A DNA stretch of 35,307 bases from Parabacteroides sp. (GTDB taxonomy: Bacteria > Bacteroidota > Bacteroidia > Bacteroidales > Tannerellaceae). The translations under genes and the position numbers were made by a program. Location: positions 1-35,307 of the forward strand of contig JALFJR010000005.1 of NCBI GenBank assembly GCA_022775005.1, read 5' to 3'. The notes beneath the pieces were generated by a model, which did no database searches, was not told the origin of the DNA, and worked only from the letters and a program-made list of their open reading frames with translations. Position 1 is the stretch's first letter; the number at the start of each line of letters is the position of its first letter. Shown here one piece after another: positions 1 through 6,618 of the stretch.

Positions 1-155
1 GTAAGATGTGCATCCATCTCACCCTCCAGAGCTGCATTCAGGATACTTTCCAATAAAGGGGCAAAAGCACCGTCTTTACCTAACAAGGGCTTACCTGCTT
101 TCAGCTGTTCAATAGCCTTGTTCTTGATACTCTCGAAATCAAACTCTTCTTTCAT
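1..155 (-). CDS. IS256-family (mutator-type) transposase, N-terminal fragment cut by the window edge
   Basis: The minus strand from ATG at 155 reads 51 codons to the window edge and begins MKEEFDFESIKNKAIEQLKA, continuing with a G-K-P-L-L-G-K-D-G-A segment and A-L-E-G-E-M-D-A-H-L. From memory this matches the start of IS256/mutator-type transposases of Bacteroidales, where the E-G-E-M-D-A-H-L stretch is well conserved. Such enzymes carry out DDE cut-and-paste transposition; the catalytic residues lie beyond the window. The upstream side (156-206) holds an inverted repeat that probably belongs to the element end. Whether the gene is intact cannot be judged from here. Confidence 0.75.
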   Translation of the reverse strand, partial: MKEEFDFESIKNKAIEQLKAGKPLLGKDGAFAPLLESILNAALEGEMDAHL

Positions 156-159
156 AAAA

Positions 160-206
160 AAACTGTGTTAGCAAAGTTAATATTTTATTCTTTGATGACA
201 CAGTTT
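160..206. repeat. Inverted repeat at the outer end of the IS256-type element
   Basis: AAACTGTGT at 160-168 is the exact reverse complement of ACACAGTTT at 198-206, with 29 bp between. It sits directly upstream of the transposase start. This fits the terminal or subterminal inverted repeat of the element, so the element boundary is probably near 198-206. The far end is outside the window, so the true terminal repeat cannot be confirmed. Confidence 0.5.
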
Positions 207-218
207 AATTTACATCCT

Positions 219-302
219 CGACAGAAAGGTGTCAACTGGCAGTTTACGACTGACGATGCAAGGATAAAACTCAAGCATCTATATCCTGTGGTAACCTTTT
301 AG
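219..302 (+). pseudogene. C-terminal remnant of a transposase, perhaps IS630-like
   Basis: A plus-strand frame from 219 to a TAG at 300-302 reads R-Q-K-G-V-N-W-Q-F-T-T-D-D-A-R-I-K-L-K-H-L-Y-P followed by VVTF. The V-N-W-Q-F-T-T-x-D-A-R-I-K-L-K-x-L-Y-P pattern resembles what I remember of the extreme C-terminus of IS630-type transposases in Bacteroidetes. Nothing upstream in this frame continues the protein: the sequence runs straight into the inverted repeat of the IS256-type element. This looks like an older element interrupted or replaced by a newer one. The family call is from memory and tentative. Confidence 0.4.
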
Positions 303-342
303 GCTTTACAAACTACTAGTAAAAATAAAACATCCATACACT

Positions 343-1587
343 CTAAAACTCTGAAATGGGTACTACATCTATCTTATAACCATCTTTTTCAATCGTACGC
401 TTATCATTATTAGTGACAATAACAAGGTTGGTGCATTTTAATTCTCCAGCACATTCTACTATACTATCCACTTCACGCTTCTCTGTTTTTGGATTGCTCA
501 TATCATAGCAGACTTGTACTAGGCGTTCTATATGCGCTCCTTTGCGAAGAACGAAATCAACTTCCTTATCGTTTCGTGAACGATAATAGAACATTGTTCT
601 TTCTACATCGTATCCTCGACGTACAAGTTCGATGAACACCTGATTTTCAAGCAAACGCCCTAAATTATCACTCAAAGAAAATGCCTTAGATGCTACAAAT
701 CCATTGTCAACCACATACACTTTTCTTGATGCTTTCTTCATCAACTTGAGTTTATTGTTGTAGCGTGATAAATAATAGAAAAGGTATGGCTCATGCAAGT
801 AATCCATATACTTCTTGGTCGTATTGACACTGGAGAACCCAAGTTCCGTAGTCAAATCATTTGCACTAACCGGATTGCAGAAGTTAGACACAAGATACAT
901 GGCCAAATTATTCAAATCAGTCACATTGCGGACATTATGACGTTTGGCCACATCTTTCCATATAATAGAATCAAACAAGGTGTCAAGATAACTACGAGTC
1001 AATTGACGTGAAGCTACTACTTCAGGGTAACCTCCATTCCTAAGATAATCATCTGTCAATACGAATGAATTCGTTATATCTTCTGGCTTCAGCATGTGAA
1101 GGTCCAGTTTATTCCAGTCGAAAAACTCCTCAAGACTAAATGGCAACATTTCCACTTGAAGATATTTTCCAGTTAGAACTGTAGCCATTTCACTGCTTAG
1201 CATTCTAGCATTACTACCAGTTATTACAAGATTCTTTCCCAATCTATAGAGTTCACTAACCCATAGGTCCCACCCATTCAGATTCTGTACTTCATCTAAC
1301 AAAATATATTCATAACCAAGATAGACATCATCCAGCATTCGCATAACGAGGTTGGCATCCCATGCCTCCAACAACGAGTAATTATCAAAATTCAAGTAGG
1401 CAAAATTCTTGTCTCTAAGCATCAATAATGCTTGAGTAGATTTACCAACTCGTCTAGGACCTGTTATTAGCTTTATCAGACTACTGTTCAACAAGAAGTC
1501 TGTATCTTGGTTGCTTCTACGTATTAAATAAGGGCGTGACATCAGTTCATCACGTTCTTTACGCTGATTTAGAATGATTGTTTTCAT
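343..1587 (-). CDS. ATP-binding protein, AAA_14 plus DUF4143 architecture
   Basis: This 414-residue protein has a Walker A motif GPRRVGKST at residues 43-51, a Walker B strand YILLDEVQ at 94-101, and a sensor-like ITGSNA at 122-127. That is the usual order of the AAA_14 ATPase domain. The C-terminal half (about 200-400) contains an F-V-L-R-K-G segment preceded by the E-V-D of DUF4143, whose fold resembles PD-(D/E)XK nucleases. Length is typical for the family. The molecular role of these widespread proteins is poorly known, and they are often found in mobile or variable regions. The gene stands alone on the minus strand between IS debris and an AT-rich stretch. Its upstream region carries long inverted repeats (1608-1697). 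No partner gene is adjacent, so a toxin-antitoxin role is not supported. Confidence 0.85.
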   Translation of the reverse strand: MKTIILNQRKERDELMSRPYLIRRSNQDTDFLLNSSLIKLITGPRRVGKSTQALLMLRDKNFAYLNFDNYSLLEAWDANLVMRMLDDVYLGYEYILLDEVQNLNGWDLWVSELYRLGKNLVITGSNARMLSSEMATVLTGKYLQVEMLPFSLEEFFDWNKLDLHMLKPEDITNSFVLTDDYLRNGGYPEVVASRQLTRSYLDTLFDSIIWKDVAKRHNVRNVTDLNNLAMYLVSNFCNPVSANDLTTELGFSSVNTTKKYMDYLHEPYLFYYLSRYNNKLKLMKKASRKVYVVDNGFVASKAFSLSDNLGRLLENQVFIELVRRGYDVERTMFYYRSRNDKEVDFVLRKGAHIERLVQVCYDMSNPKTEKREVDSIVECAGELKCTNLVIVTNNDKRTIEKDGYKIDVVPISEF

Positions 1588-1607
1588 CTTATATCTTGTT
1601 ATTCATG

Positions 1608-1697
1608 TGCAATATTACTAGTTTTTCTTCAATTTACAAAGCGTATTGCACAAAAAACATACCATTTTATGCAATACAAAGCAATTATTGCATAAAA
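1608..1697. promoter_or_regulatory. Overlapping inverted repeats with TGCAATA boxes upstream of the ATPase gene
   Basis: TTTTATGCAAT (1665-1675) is the exact reverse complement of ATTGCATAAAA (1687-1697), an 11-bp arm with an 11-bp spacer. GTATTGCA (1643-1650) also pairs exactly with TGCAATAC (1670-1677), and another TGCAATA lies at 1608-1614. The repeats therefore share one half-site in two alternative pairings. They sit 20 to 110 bp upstream of the minus-strand ATPase start, where a promoter and operator are expected. A binding protein is not identified; AT-richness raises the chance of accidental repeats, but 11 exact bases is long. Confidence 0.45.
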
Positions 1698-2533
1698 ACT
1701 AACTCTATAATATGAGAATTTACTTTTTTTAGAATAATAAAACACCAATAACTACCCCCCAAAAAATCTATATGAATTAAACATCAATAAAAATTAATTC
1801 GGGTAAAAAGAAAACAAGTGTACCAGTCCAGTCTTTATGTTATACATCCAAACTACACTAAACCGATAAAATTGTGCTTCAAAGGTTAGATTAAATAGAA
1901 ATTATAAAAAACTTATAGCTTCGTATTTGATTAGAAAATAGCATTTACGGAAACAAACAAAAACACACAAAATGAAGAAAACATGTTTACCAAAAATTCA
2001 AAATTCAAGTTGTTTCAGATTGTTTTCGTGGCACACGATAGTATTTGTGCTTGTTTCTTTTTTAACAAAAAAGCATATGTTATTGATTTATAAGGATATA
2101 GAAGTGTATTATAAGCAAAATCAAAATGATGGCACACATTTTGGCACACATCATGTTTCTCTTTTGTCTCACGTGTGCCAAGATAAGGCACAACATACTG
2201 ATTTTCAAGATGGTTGAAAATTCTCAAAAATAGATTTGAAAAGTTGACATCATACTGTGTAGGAAAATAAATAAACGACATGTGACAAGAGGTGTAAGAC
2301 AGGTCTTTTTGTTGCCGCATATTCTGGCACACGTGTGCCAAAAATCACGAAATGTGTGCCAAACTCAGATTATATGTAGCTGATATATAGAATTTTGCGA
2401 AATTCTACTTTTCAATATTAATATTTTTTCGTAGTATTGCATCGGGCAAGTAAAGATGAGGAAGACACTTTTCAAAATAATGAGACAACGAGATTCCAAC
2501 CTATATTTCTCAACAACTCGCAAGGCATAAGCA
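1698..2533. other. AT-rich region of about 0.8 kb without a convincing gene
   Basis: No frame here gives a protein I recognise. Two frames are open for 81 residues (1972-2217, plus) and 108 residues (2015-2341, minus), but they overlap on opposite strands and neither shows a domain. The notable content is the octamer cluster at 2029-2361, which makes both frames read repeated W-H-T, G-T-H or H-V-C-Q. A small inverted repeat, AGAATTT (2389-2395) with AAATTCT (2400-2406), lies between the octamers and the DUF6078 gene. Composition is clearly more AT-rich than the backbone after 10,091. Confidence 0.5.
2029..2361. repeat. Cluster of seven TGGCACAC / GTGTGCCA octamers
   Basis: TGGCACAC occurs on the plus strand at 2029-2036, 2130-2137, 2142-2149 and 2325-2332. 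Its reverse complement GTGTGCCA occurs at 2173-2180, 2333-2340 and 2354-2361. The copies at 2325-2340 abut to form a perfect 16-bp palindrome. Seven exact octamers in 333 bp is far above chance. Two copies sit 12 bp apart (about one helical turn), and the palindrome's GTGTGCCA and the next copy are 21 bp apart (about two turns), as expected for sites bound on one face of DNA. This looks like a multi-site protein-binding region such as iterons, an operator array, or a recombinase or transposase end. No binding protein is encoded next to it. Confidence 0.6.
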
Positions 2534-2851
2534 ATGAAGAAGACAATGAAGATATACAAGGACATACCGTCAGGCTATCCGCTCTGCCTCCACAGCGATT
2601 GCCCAATGGCTGACAGCTGCCTGCGGCAGTTGGCTTATCGCCGGTATGAGGAGTTGGGTACGTTCCTGAAACTCATCAATCCCTCGAAGTGCAGCAAACA
2701 GGCAGACTGTCCACACTATGTGAATAACCAGCCTGTAAGGTTTGCCAAGGGCTTCGTGAACTTCAAGAAGCGGATGTACCCCGACCAGTATGACACGTTC
2801 ATGACACTGCTCATCTGCCACTTTCCTCTAAAACCTATTTGCAAACTTTAG
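2534..2851 (+). pseudogene. DUF6078-family protein, truncated by the IS110-type insertion
   Basis: The frame from 2534 reads a Cys-containing N-terminal half: G-Y-P-L-C-L-H-S-D-C-P-M-A-D-S-C-L-R near residues 14-31, N-P-S-K-C near 49-53, then C-P-H-Y and R-F-A-K-G-F near 60-74. This agrees with my memory of the Bacteroidales family DUF6078, which usually runs to about 140-150 residues and ends with a conserved Tyr-rich, Trp-containing tail. Here homology stops near position 2820, in the segment ending T-L-L-I-C-H-F. The last few residues before the stop at 2851 come from the inserted element. Function of the family is unknown; the spaced Cys residues could bind metal. A second start at 2546 is possible. 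Confidence 0.65.
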
Positions 2852-2999
2852 TCGGAAAAAGGGTAAAAAGGAAGGAATCGAGTATCAAATTCGTGGGTTA
2901 AGTGCATATCAAGTCGATCCACCACCCCTCAGTGATGGACAGATATAAGGTTGCTACTTTCCTCTACAAGCTTGGTTAGCTTATGCCGGTGTCCAACTC

Positions 3000-3095
3000 C
3001 TTCCCGTGTATCTGCAAATTTGCAAACCGGGCTGTCATGCGCCACAAAGATAGTTACATTGCACGGGAAGATATATCGAATGGCTAATTGGCCAT
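3000..3095 (-). ncRNA. Candidate guide (bridge/seek) RNA region in the 3' flank of the IS110-type element
   Basis: The non-coding stretch just downstream of the transposase stop can fold. CTTCCCGTG (3000-3008) is the exact reverse complement of CACGGGAAG (3062-3070), enclosing 53 nt. Inside is a 12-bp palindrome TGCAAATTTGCA (3013-3024). Next to it ATGGC (3080-3084) pairs with GCCAT (3091-3095). IS110-family recombinases are known to use an RNA encoded in the non-coding end of the element to pair with donor and target DNA; in the IS1111 branch that RNA is reported on the transposase 3' side. Position and folding fit, but the guide loops have not been matched to flanking DNA here. Confidence 0.4.
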
Positions 3096-3107
3096 AAACG
3101 ATTCAAG

Positions 3108-4285
3108 TTATCCGTTATTCTCCCCCTTCGCTCTTTGTTCCTCAAGCCTTTTAAGGTAAACGTCAATGAAGTCCTCCTCTTTGGAGAGCATGTGCCATAC
3201 GGCCACAAGTATCCTGCGGGCGATGGCCACCTGGATTTTCATCTTGCTTTTTTCTTGACAGTTGTCTGGATGTAGCTGAAGTTGGAGAAGAAACAGTTCC
3301 GGGTTCTTGATGCGGCCCATGCGATTTCTATCAATATTTGTCTGAGATACCTGTTTCCGTGTGTCACTTTTCTGCTTTTGTAGTGTCCGTTGCTGACATC
3401 GTTTCGGGGTTTCAAACCACACCATCCCACTAAGCAGGCTGCCGTGGCGAACATTTTCATGTCTATCCCTGTTTCCGCAATGATAGCCGTGGCTGCGCGT
3501 CCCTTTACTCCGGGGATAGTCTGGAGGCGTTCGTACTGTTTGGGAAAGTGCTCCTTGCAAAGTGCCGTCAGCTCTTTCTGGCATTCTTTTATCTGACGCC
3601 CAACGAGGTCAATCGTTTCTTTTAACTGTCTGAATACGGTCAGGTCAGTCTTGGAGAAGGATGCCGTGACAGCCGCTTTTACGTTCTCCCGCCCGTGCTT
3701 GTTGAGCGTGCGCCCATGGACGAGCTTGACAAGCTCCTCGGGGCATGTCTGCCCCTCGATGATGGCCTTCAGTACAGACTGGTAGCTTTTGCTCTTGGTG
3801 GAGGAGACATAGTTGCTCAGTCTGAACCCGCACCGCTGCAAGGCGGCATCGAGCTTGTTGCAGTTGTAGGTCATGTCCTCATTCAGGTCCATGATACGCC
3901 GGTTGAGCTTGCGCATGTCCTGGGCAATAGGTTCGGGCACGAAACTCCCTTTGATCAGATTCTTCAGGACGCATTCCGCTATCCATTGCGCGTCCTTGAC
4001 ATCGCTCTTCTTGACAGGCAGCTGCTTGATGAAATAAGGATTTACCAGTTTGAGATCCATTGAACCGCAAAGCTCGTTCCACACGGGAACCCAATATACG
4101 GCGGTGCTCTCCATCGCACATTCCGTAACTCCGCGACAAAGCATGTCATCACGCATCTGACGAAGTTCAGGGGTCAGTACCCCGTAGGTTTTCTGAAAAA
4201 TAACGCTCTCGTTATACCCCATGATACAAAGATAAATGCTATCTTTGTGAACATCAAGGTCGGCGACTGTTCGATTCCTGTTCAT
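3108..4285 (-). pseudogene. IS110-family transposase (DEDD recombinase), frameshifted near the C-terminus
   Basis: From ATG at 4285 the frame gives 348 residues to a stop at 3239. The N-terminal DEDD (RuvC-like) domain is visible: D11 and D15 in A-D-L-D-V-H-K-D, E59 in M-E-S-T-A-V-Y-W, and D95/D98 in K-K-S-D-V-K-D-A-Q-W. The C-terminal Transposase_20 domain starts at I-P-G-V-K-G and includes the Ser-bearing S-N-G-H-Y-K-S-R-K and G-N-R-Y-L-R-Q segments. The expected C-terminal tail, reading R-R-I-L-V-A-V-W-H-M-L and Y-L-K-R-L-E-E-Q, is present but in another frame, ending at 3108. The switch falls in a run of six adenines (minus strand, near 3246-3252) and would need a -1 shift. The heptamer there is not in the canonical slippery phase, and the family normally has one open frame, so a disabling mutation or a base-calling error is likelier than programmed frameshifting. 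Confidence 0.8.
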
Positions 4286-4581
4286 ATATAAACATTTTAA
4301 AATTCGACCTCCAATTTAGTAATTTTGTGACAGTGAGCACGTAGGAGGGGACAGGAAACAAGGCGCCTGCCTTGTTTTTTATTCTGCCGGTGTAGAATCT
4401 CATGGATTTTATCTACATTTGCTTCCAACAAAGTCAGCGGAAGATTTTCATTGAAAGGAAACAAAACAAGGACTTTGAATACATTGAAAGTAGGAAAAGC
4501 AGCGAATAACAGCGTTCCAAGAAACCGGGTCAAGGCTCACACGACCAGTTTGCTTGAACCATCGAAGTGCAGCAATATTGA
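4286..4581. other. Intergenic stretch between the IS110-type transposase and the FKBP gene
   Basis: This stretch holds the transposase 5' flank, a strong terminator-like hairpin (4356-4380), and about 200 bp without a recognisable gene. Its last plus-strand frame ends L-L-E-P-S-K-C-S-N-I-E before a stop, which weakly recalls the N-P-S-K-C segment of the DUF6078 fragment at 2534. It may be debris of a second copy of that family. An open minus-strand frame (4297-4533, 78 residues) shows no domain and is treated as chance. Confidence 0.35.
4356..4380 (+). terminator. Rho-independent terminator hairpin
   Basis: AAACAAGGC (4356-4364) pairs perfectly with GCCTTGTTT (4369-4377) around the tetraloop GCCT, and a run of T follows to 4380. 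The stem is 9 bp. It would end plus-strand transcription before the FKBP gene. The identity of the transcript it once served is unclear, because the upstream plus-strand gene (DUF6078) has been interrupted by the IS. Confidence 0.65.
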
Positions 4582-4986
4582 ATGAACATGAATAAAAGAG
4601 AATACACACAAGCCAACAAGGATTGGCTCACAGCTAAAGCACAGGAAGAGGGCGTAAAACCACTTCCTAAAGGTATATATTATAAGGTATTGGCAGAGGG
4701 CAAAGCAGACGGAAAGCATCCCACGCCCAGAAGCATCGTTACGGCCCATTACACGGGTCGTACCATCAACGGCAAGCCGTTTGACAGCAGCCTTGGCGGT
4801 GTTCCGTTGGCTATCCGCCTCTGTGACCTCATCGAGGGTTGGATCATTGCCATGCAGCAGATGTGTGTGGGCGACAAATGGGAGGTCTATATCCCTGCCG
4901 AGATGGGCTATGGCAAGTTCTCACAGCCAGGCATCCCCGGAGGCTCCACACTCATCTTCGAGATAGAGCTGCTTGGCATTGCGTAA
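4582..4986 (+). CDS. FKBP-type peptidyl-prolyl cis-trans isomerase
   Basis: The 134-residue protein is a single FKBP domain without a signal peptide, so it should be cytoplasmic. It catalyses cis-trans isomerisation of X-Pro bonds in protein folding. Recognisable segments are V-T-A-H-Y-T-G-R-T-I-N-G-K-P-F-D-S-S (about 53-70), I-E-G-W-I-I-A-M-Q-Q-M-C-V-G-D-K-W-E (about 84-101), I-P-A-E-M-G-Y-G (104-111), and the closing L-I-F-E-I-E-L-L. These contain the Tyr, Phe-Asp, Trp and Tyr positions that line the family's active-site pocket. There is a Cys in place of the small residue often seen before G-D-K-W. A second start two codons later (4588) is equally possible. The gene opens a plus-strand run of small genes reaching to 9977. 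Confidence 0.92.
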   Translation: MNMNKREYTQANKDWLTAKAQEEGVKPLPKGIYYKVLAEGKADGKHPTPRSIVTAHYTGRTINGKPFDSSLGGVPLAIRLCDLIEGWIIAMQQMCVGDKWEVYIPAEMGYGKFSQPGIPGGSTLIFEIELLGIA

Positions 4987-5160
4987 ATTACAGATAGACC
5001 TACCGAAAGACTAATGGTTGGAAAAGGAGGAGTTTCACCATTCAAAGAATCGCTGGAAAACATGGAGGCTACTGGCCAAATGTATACATGCACTTCACTA
5101 TTACAAAATGTATATGCTAAACAATGAAATACAACGATAGGCCGCATCGGCAAATAACTT

Positions 5161-5757
5161 ATGAAGAAAAAGATACTTTTCCTACACGGCGTCTTTGCCA
5201 CAGGTAGCTGTCCGATGGCCTTGGCGCTGAAAGAGGCTTTCGAAGGACAAGCCATAGTGCTGACTCCCGACCTACCTCTGCATCCCAAGGTGGCATTGAA
5301 GAACATACATGCCATCATTGACCAAGAGAAGCCCAACCTGCTCCTTGGCAACAGCTGTGGAGCCTTCCTTGCCCAGATGCTCTCCCCCATTGTTGGCATT
5401 CCTGCCCTGCTCGGCAATCCACATTTCAAGATGACGGATTTCCTGAAGGAGCGCATTGGCGAGCATACGTACAAGTATCCAAGGATGGACGGCAACCAGC
5501 GATTGGTCATCGACGAGCCACTCATCCAAGAGTTTACAGCACTTGAAGCCCACCAGTTTGACGGCTGTAGCCCCCGCCATAAGGAATGTGTTTGGGGGCT
5601 CTTCGGCGAGCGAGACTCCTTGGCTCACTTCGAGCCACTGTTTCTGGAGCACTACAACAAGGCCTACCACTTTCCTGGAGGACATACACCCACCGAACAG
5701 GAAGTCAAGACTTGGTACGCACCTTTGGCGCAAAAGATGCTCCTGATGACACATTAA
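5161..5757 (+). CDS. YqiA/YcfP-family alpha/beta-hydrolase (esterase)
   Basis: The 198-residue protein opens with K-I-L-F-L-H-G, the oxyanion-hole region of alpha/beta-hydrolases. The nucleophile elbow is G-N-S-C-G with Ser65, the acid is probably Asp152 in G-L-F-G-E-R-D, and the base is His175 in F-P-G-G-H-T-P. All three residues of the triad are present, so the enzyme should be active on small esters; the natural substrate of this family is not established. There is no signal peptide. A partial second copy of residues about 44-104 lies 2 kb downstream (7484-7675). The gap before this gene (4987-5160) holds nothing I can identify. A DUF1294 gene follows after 35 bp in the same direction. Confidence 0.85.
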   Translation: MKKKILFLHGVFATGSCPMALALKEAFEGQAIVLTPDLPLHPKVALKNIHAIIDQEKPNLLLGNSCGAFLAQMLSPIVGIPALLGNPHFKMTDFLKERIGEHTYKYPRMDGNQRLVIDEPLIQEFTALEAHQFDGCSPRHKECVWGLFGERDSLAHFEPLFLEHYNKAYHFPGGHTPTEQEVKTWYAPLAQKMLLMTH

Positions 5758-5792
5758 GCAAAGTTATATATCTAAAAACAGTCCTTAGGAAT

Positions 5793-6062
5793 ATGCATCA
5801 ATACTCACTCTATTACCTGCTTGCCGCCAATGTCGTGACATTCATCCTCTATGGTATGGACAAATACAAGGCGAAGAAAGCCAAATGGCGCATATCCGAA
5901 ACCACCCTCCTCACCCTGGCAGCCATCGGAGGTAGCATAGGAGCTTGGGCGGGTATGCGGATTTGGCATCACAAGACGTTGCACAAGAAGTTCAAGTATG
6001 GCATCCCCGCCATCATCATCTTGCAGATTGCCTTGGCGGCCTATCTGCATACAATCATATAG
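5793..6062 (+). CDS. DUF1294 small membrane protein
   Basis: The 89-residue protein has three hydrophobic segments: residues about 5-19 (Y-Y-L-L-A-A-N-V-V-T-F), 37-55 (L-L-T-L-A-A-I-G-G-S-I-G-A-W-A-G-M), and 71-86. It carries the family signature Y-G-x-D-K-Y-K-A (about 21-28) followed by R-I-S-E-T-T-L-L and H-K-T-L-H-K-K-F. That is the full DUF1294 pattern at normal length. Function is unknown; it is expected in the inner membrane. The start at 5793 is chosen because the conserved N-terminus begins there, although the frame stays open farther upstream into the esterase gene. The ogt gene begins 7 bp after its stop, which suggests shared transcription. Confidence 0.85.
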   Translation: MHQYSLYYLLAANVVTFILYGMDKYKAKKAKWRISETTLLTLAAIGGSIGAWAGMRIWHHKTLHKKFKYGIPAIIILQIALAAYLHTII

Positions 6063-6069
6063 TGTGAAC

Positions 6070-6606
6070 ATGAACGAAAGAAATAATGCCGCTCAAGTGA
6101 TTTGCATACAATACTACAGCTCGCCATGTGGGGAACTCATCTTGGCATCGATGGGTAACGAACTGTGTCTATGCGACTGGAATGGTATGCCATGTGCCGA
6201 GCGAAACAAACGTAGGATCGGGCGATACGTGAATGCAGATTTCAGAATAGAGACTTCCTCTGTCCTTGAAGAGGCAAAGAGGCAACTTGATGACTATTTT
6301 GCAGGCAATCGCAAGGTGTTCAACATTCCACTGCACCCTGTCGGAACAGATTTTCAGCTCCGGGTCTGGAGGGCATTACTCGACATCCCCTACGGAGAAA
6401 CAAGGAGCTATCTGGAGATAGCACAACATATCGGCAATCCAAAGGGTGTAAGAGCCGTGGCACAAGCCATTGGTGCCAATGGCATCGACCTTCTGATCCC
6501 CTGCCATCGTGTTATTGGCAGCAATCGCTCCCTGACAGGCTTCACAGGAGGATTGGATAAAAAAAAGTTATTGCTGGAACTTGAGAGAACAAACTCCATG
6601 AAATAA
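6070..6606 (+). CDS. ogt: Methylated-DNA-[protein]-cysteine S-methyltransferase (Ogt-type)
   Basis: The 178-residue protein transfers the alkyl group from O6-alkylguanine (and O4-alkylthymine) in DNA to its own cysteine in a single-turnover repair reaction. The active-site motif I-P-C-H-R-V-I-G places the acceptor at Cys145. The DNA-binding helix segment F-Q-L-R-V-W-R-A-L-L-x-I-P-Y-G-E-T-R-S-Y (about 95-114) and the N-terminal ribonuclease-H-like domain (1-85) are both present, so the protein looks complete. The start at 6070 is preferred over an in-frame ATG at 5998, which would read through the end of the DUF1294 gene and add 24 unrelated residues. A downstream reductase gene starts 12 bp later. 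The full-length Ada architecture (AraC domain) is absent. Confidence 0.93.
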   Translation: MNERNNAAQVICIQYYSSPCGELILASMGNELCLCDWNGMPCAERNKRRIGRYVNADFRIETSSVLEEAKRQLDDYFAGNRKVFNIPLHPVGTDFQLRVWRALLDIPYGETRSYLEIAQHIGNPKGVRAVAQAIGANGIDLLIPCHRVIGSNRSLTGFTGGLDKKKLLLELERTNSMK

Positions 6607-6618
6607 GACGAATCACTC

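Larger units (their letters stand above)
2822..4340 (-). mobile_element. IS110/IS1111-type insertion sequence, limits approximate
   Basis: The element contains one transposase gene on the minus strand (3108-4285). A non-coding flank of about 280 bp lies on its 3' side and a shorter one on its 5' side. The 3'-side limit is placed near 2822 because DUF6078 homology ends there. The 5'-side limit is uncertain and set just before the terminator hairpin at 4356. IS110-family elements lack clear terminal repeats and make little or no target duplication, so the ends cannot be read from the sequence alone. The long structured 3' flank resembles the arrangement in the IS1111 branch. Confidence 0.6.

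Noticed and set aside
1972-2217. Plus-strand 81-residue protein
   Set aside because: It has no recognisable domain, overlaps a longer minus-strand frame, and its repeated W-H-T and G-T-H come from the DNA octamers.
2015-2341. Minus-strand 108-residue protein
   Set aside because: No domain, unusual composition, and its start lies inside the 16-bp palindrome; the open frame is expected by chance in AT-rich DNA of this kind.
4297-4533. Minus-strand 78-residue protein next to the IS110-type element
   Set aside because: It crosses the terminator hairpin, has no recognisable domain, and the opposite strand is equally open.
5586-5792. Longer N-terminus for the DUF1294 protein
   Set aside because: The frame is open upstream only because it shadows the end of the esterase gene; family length and conserved start agree with 5793.
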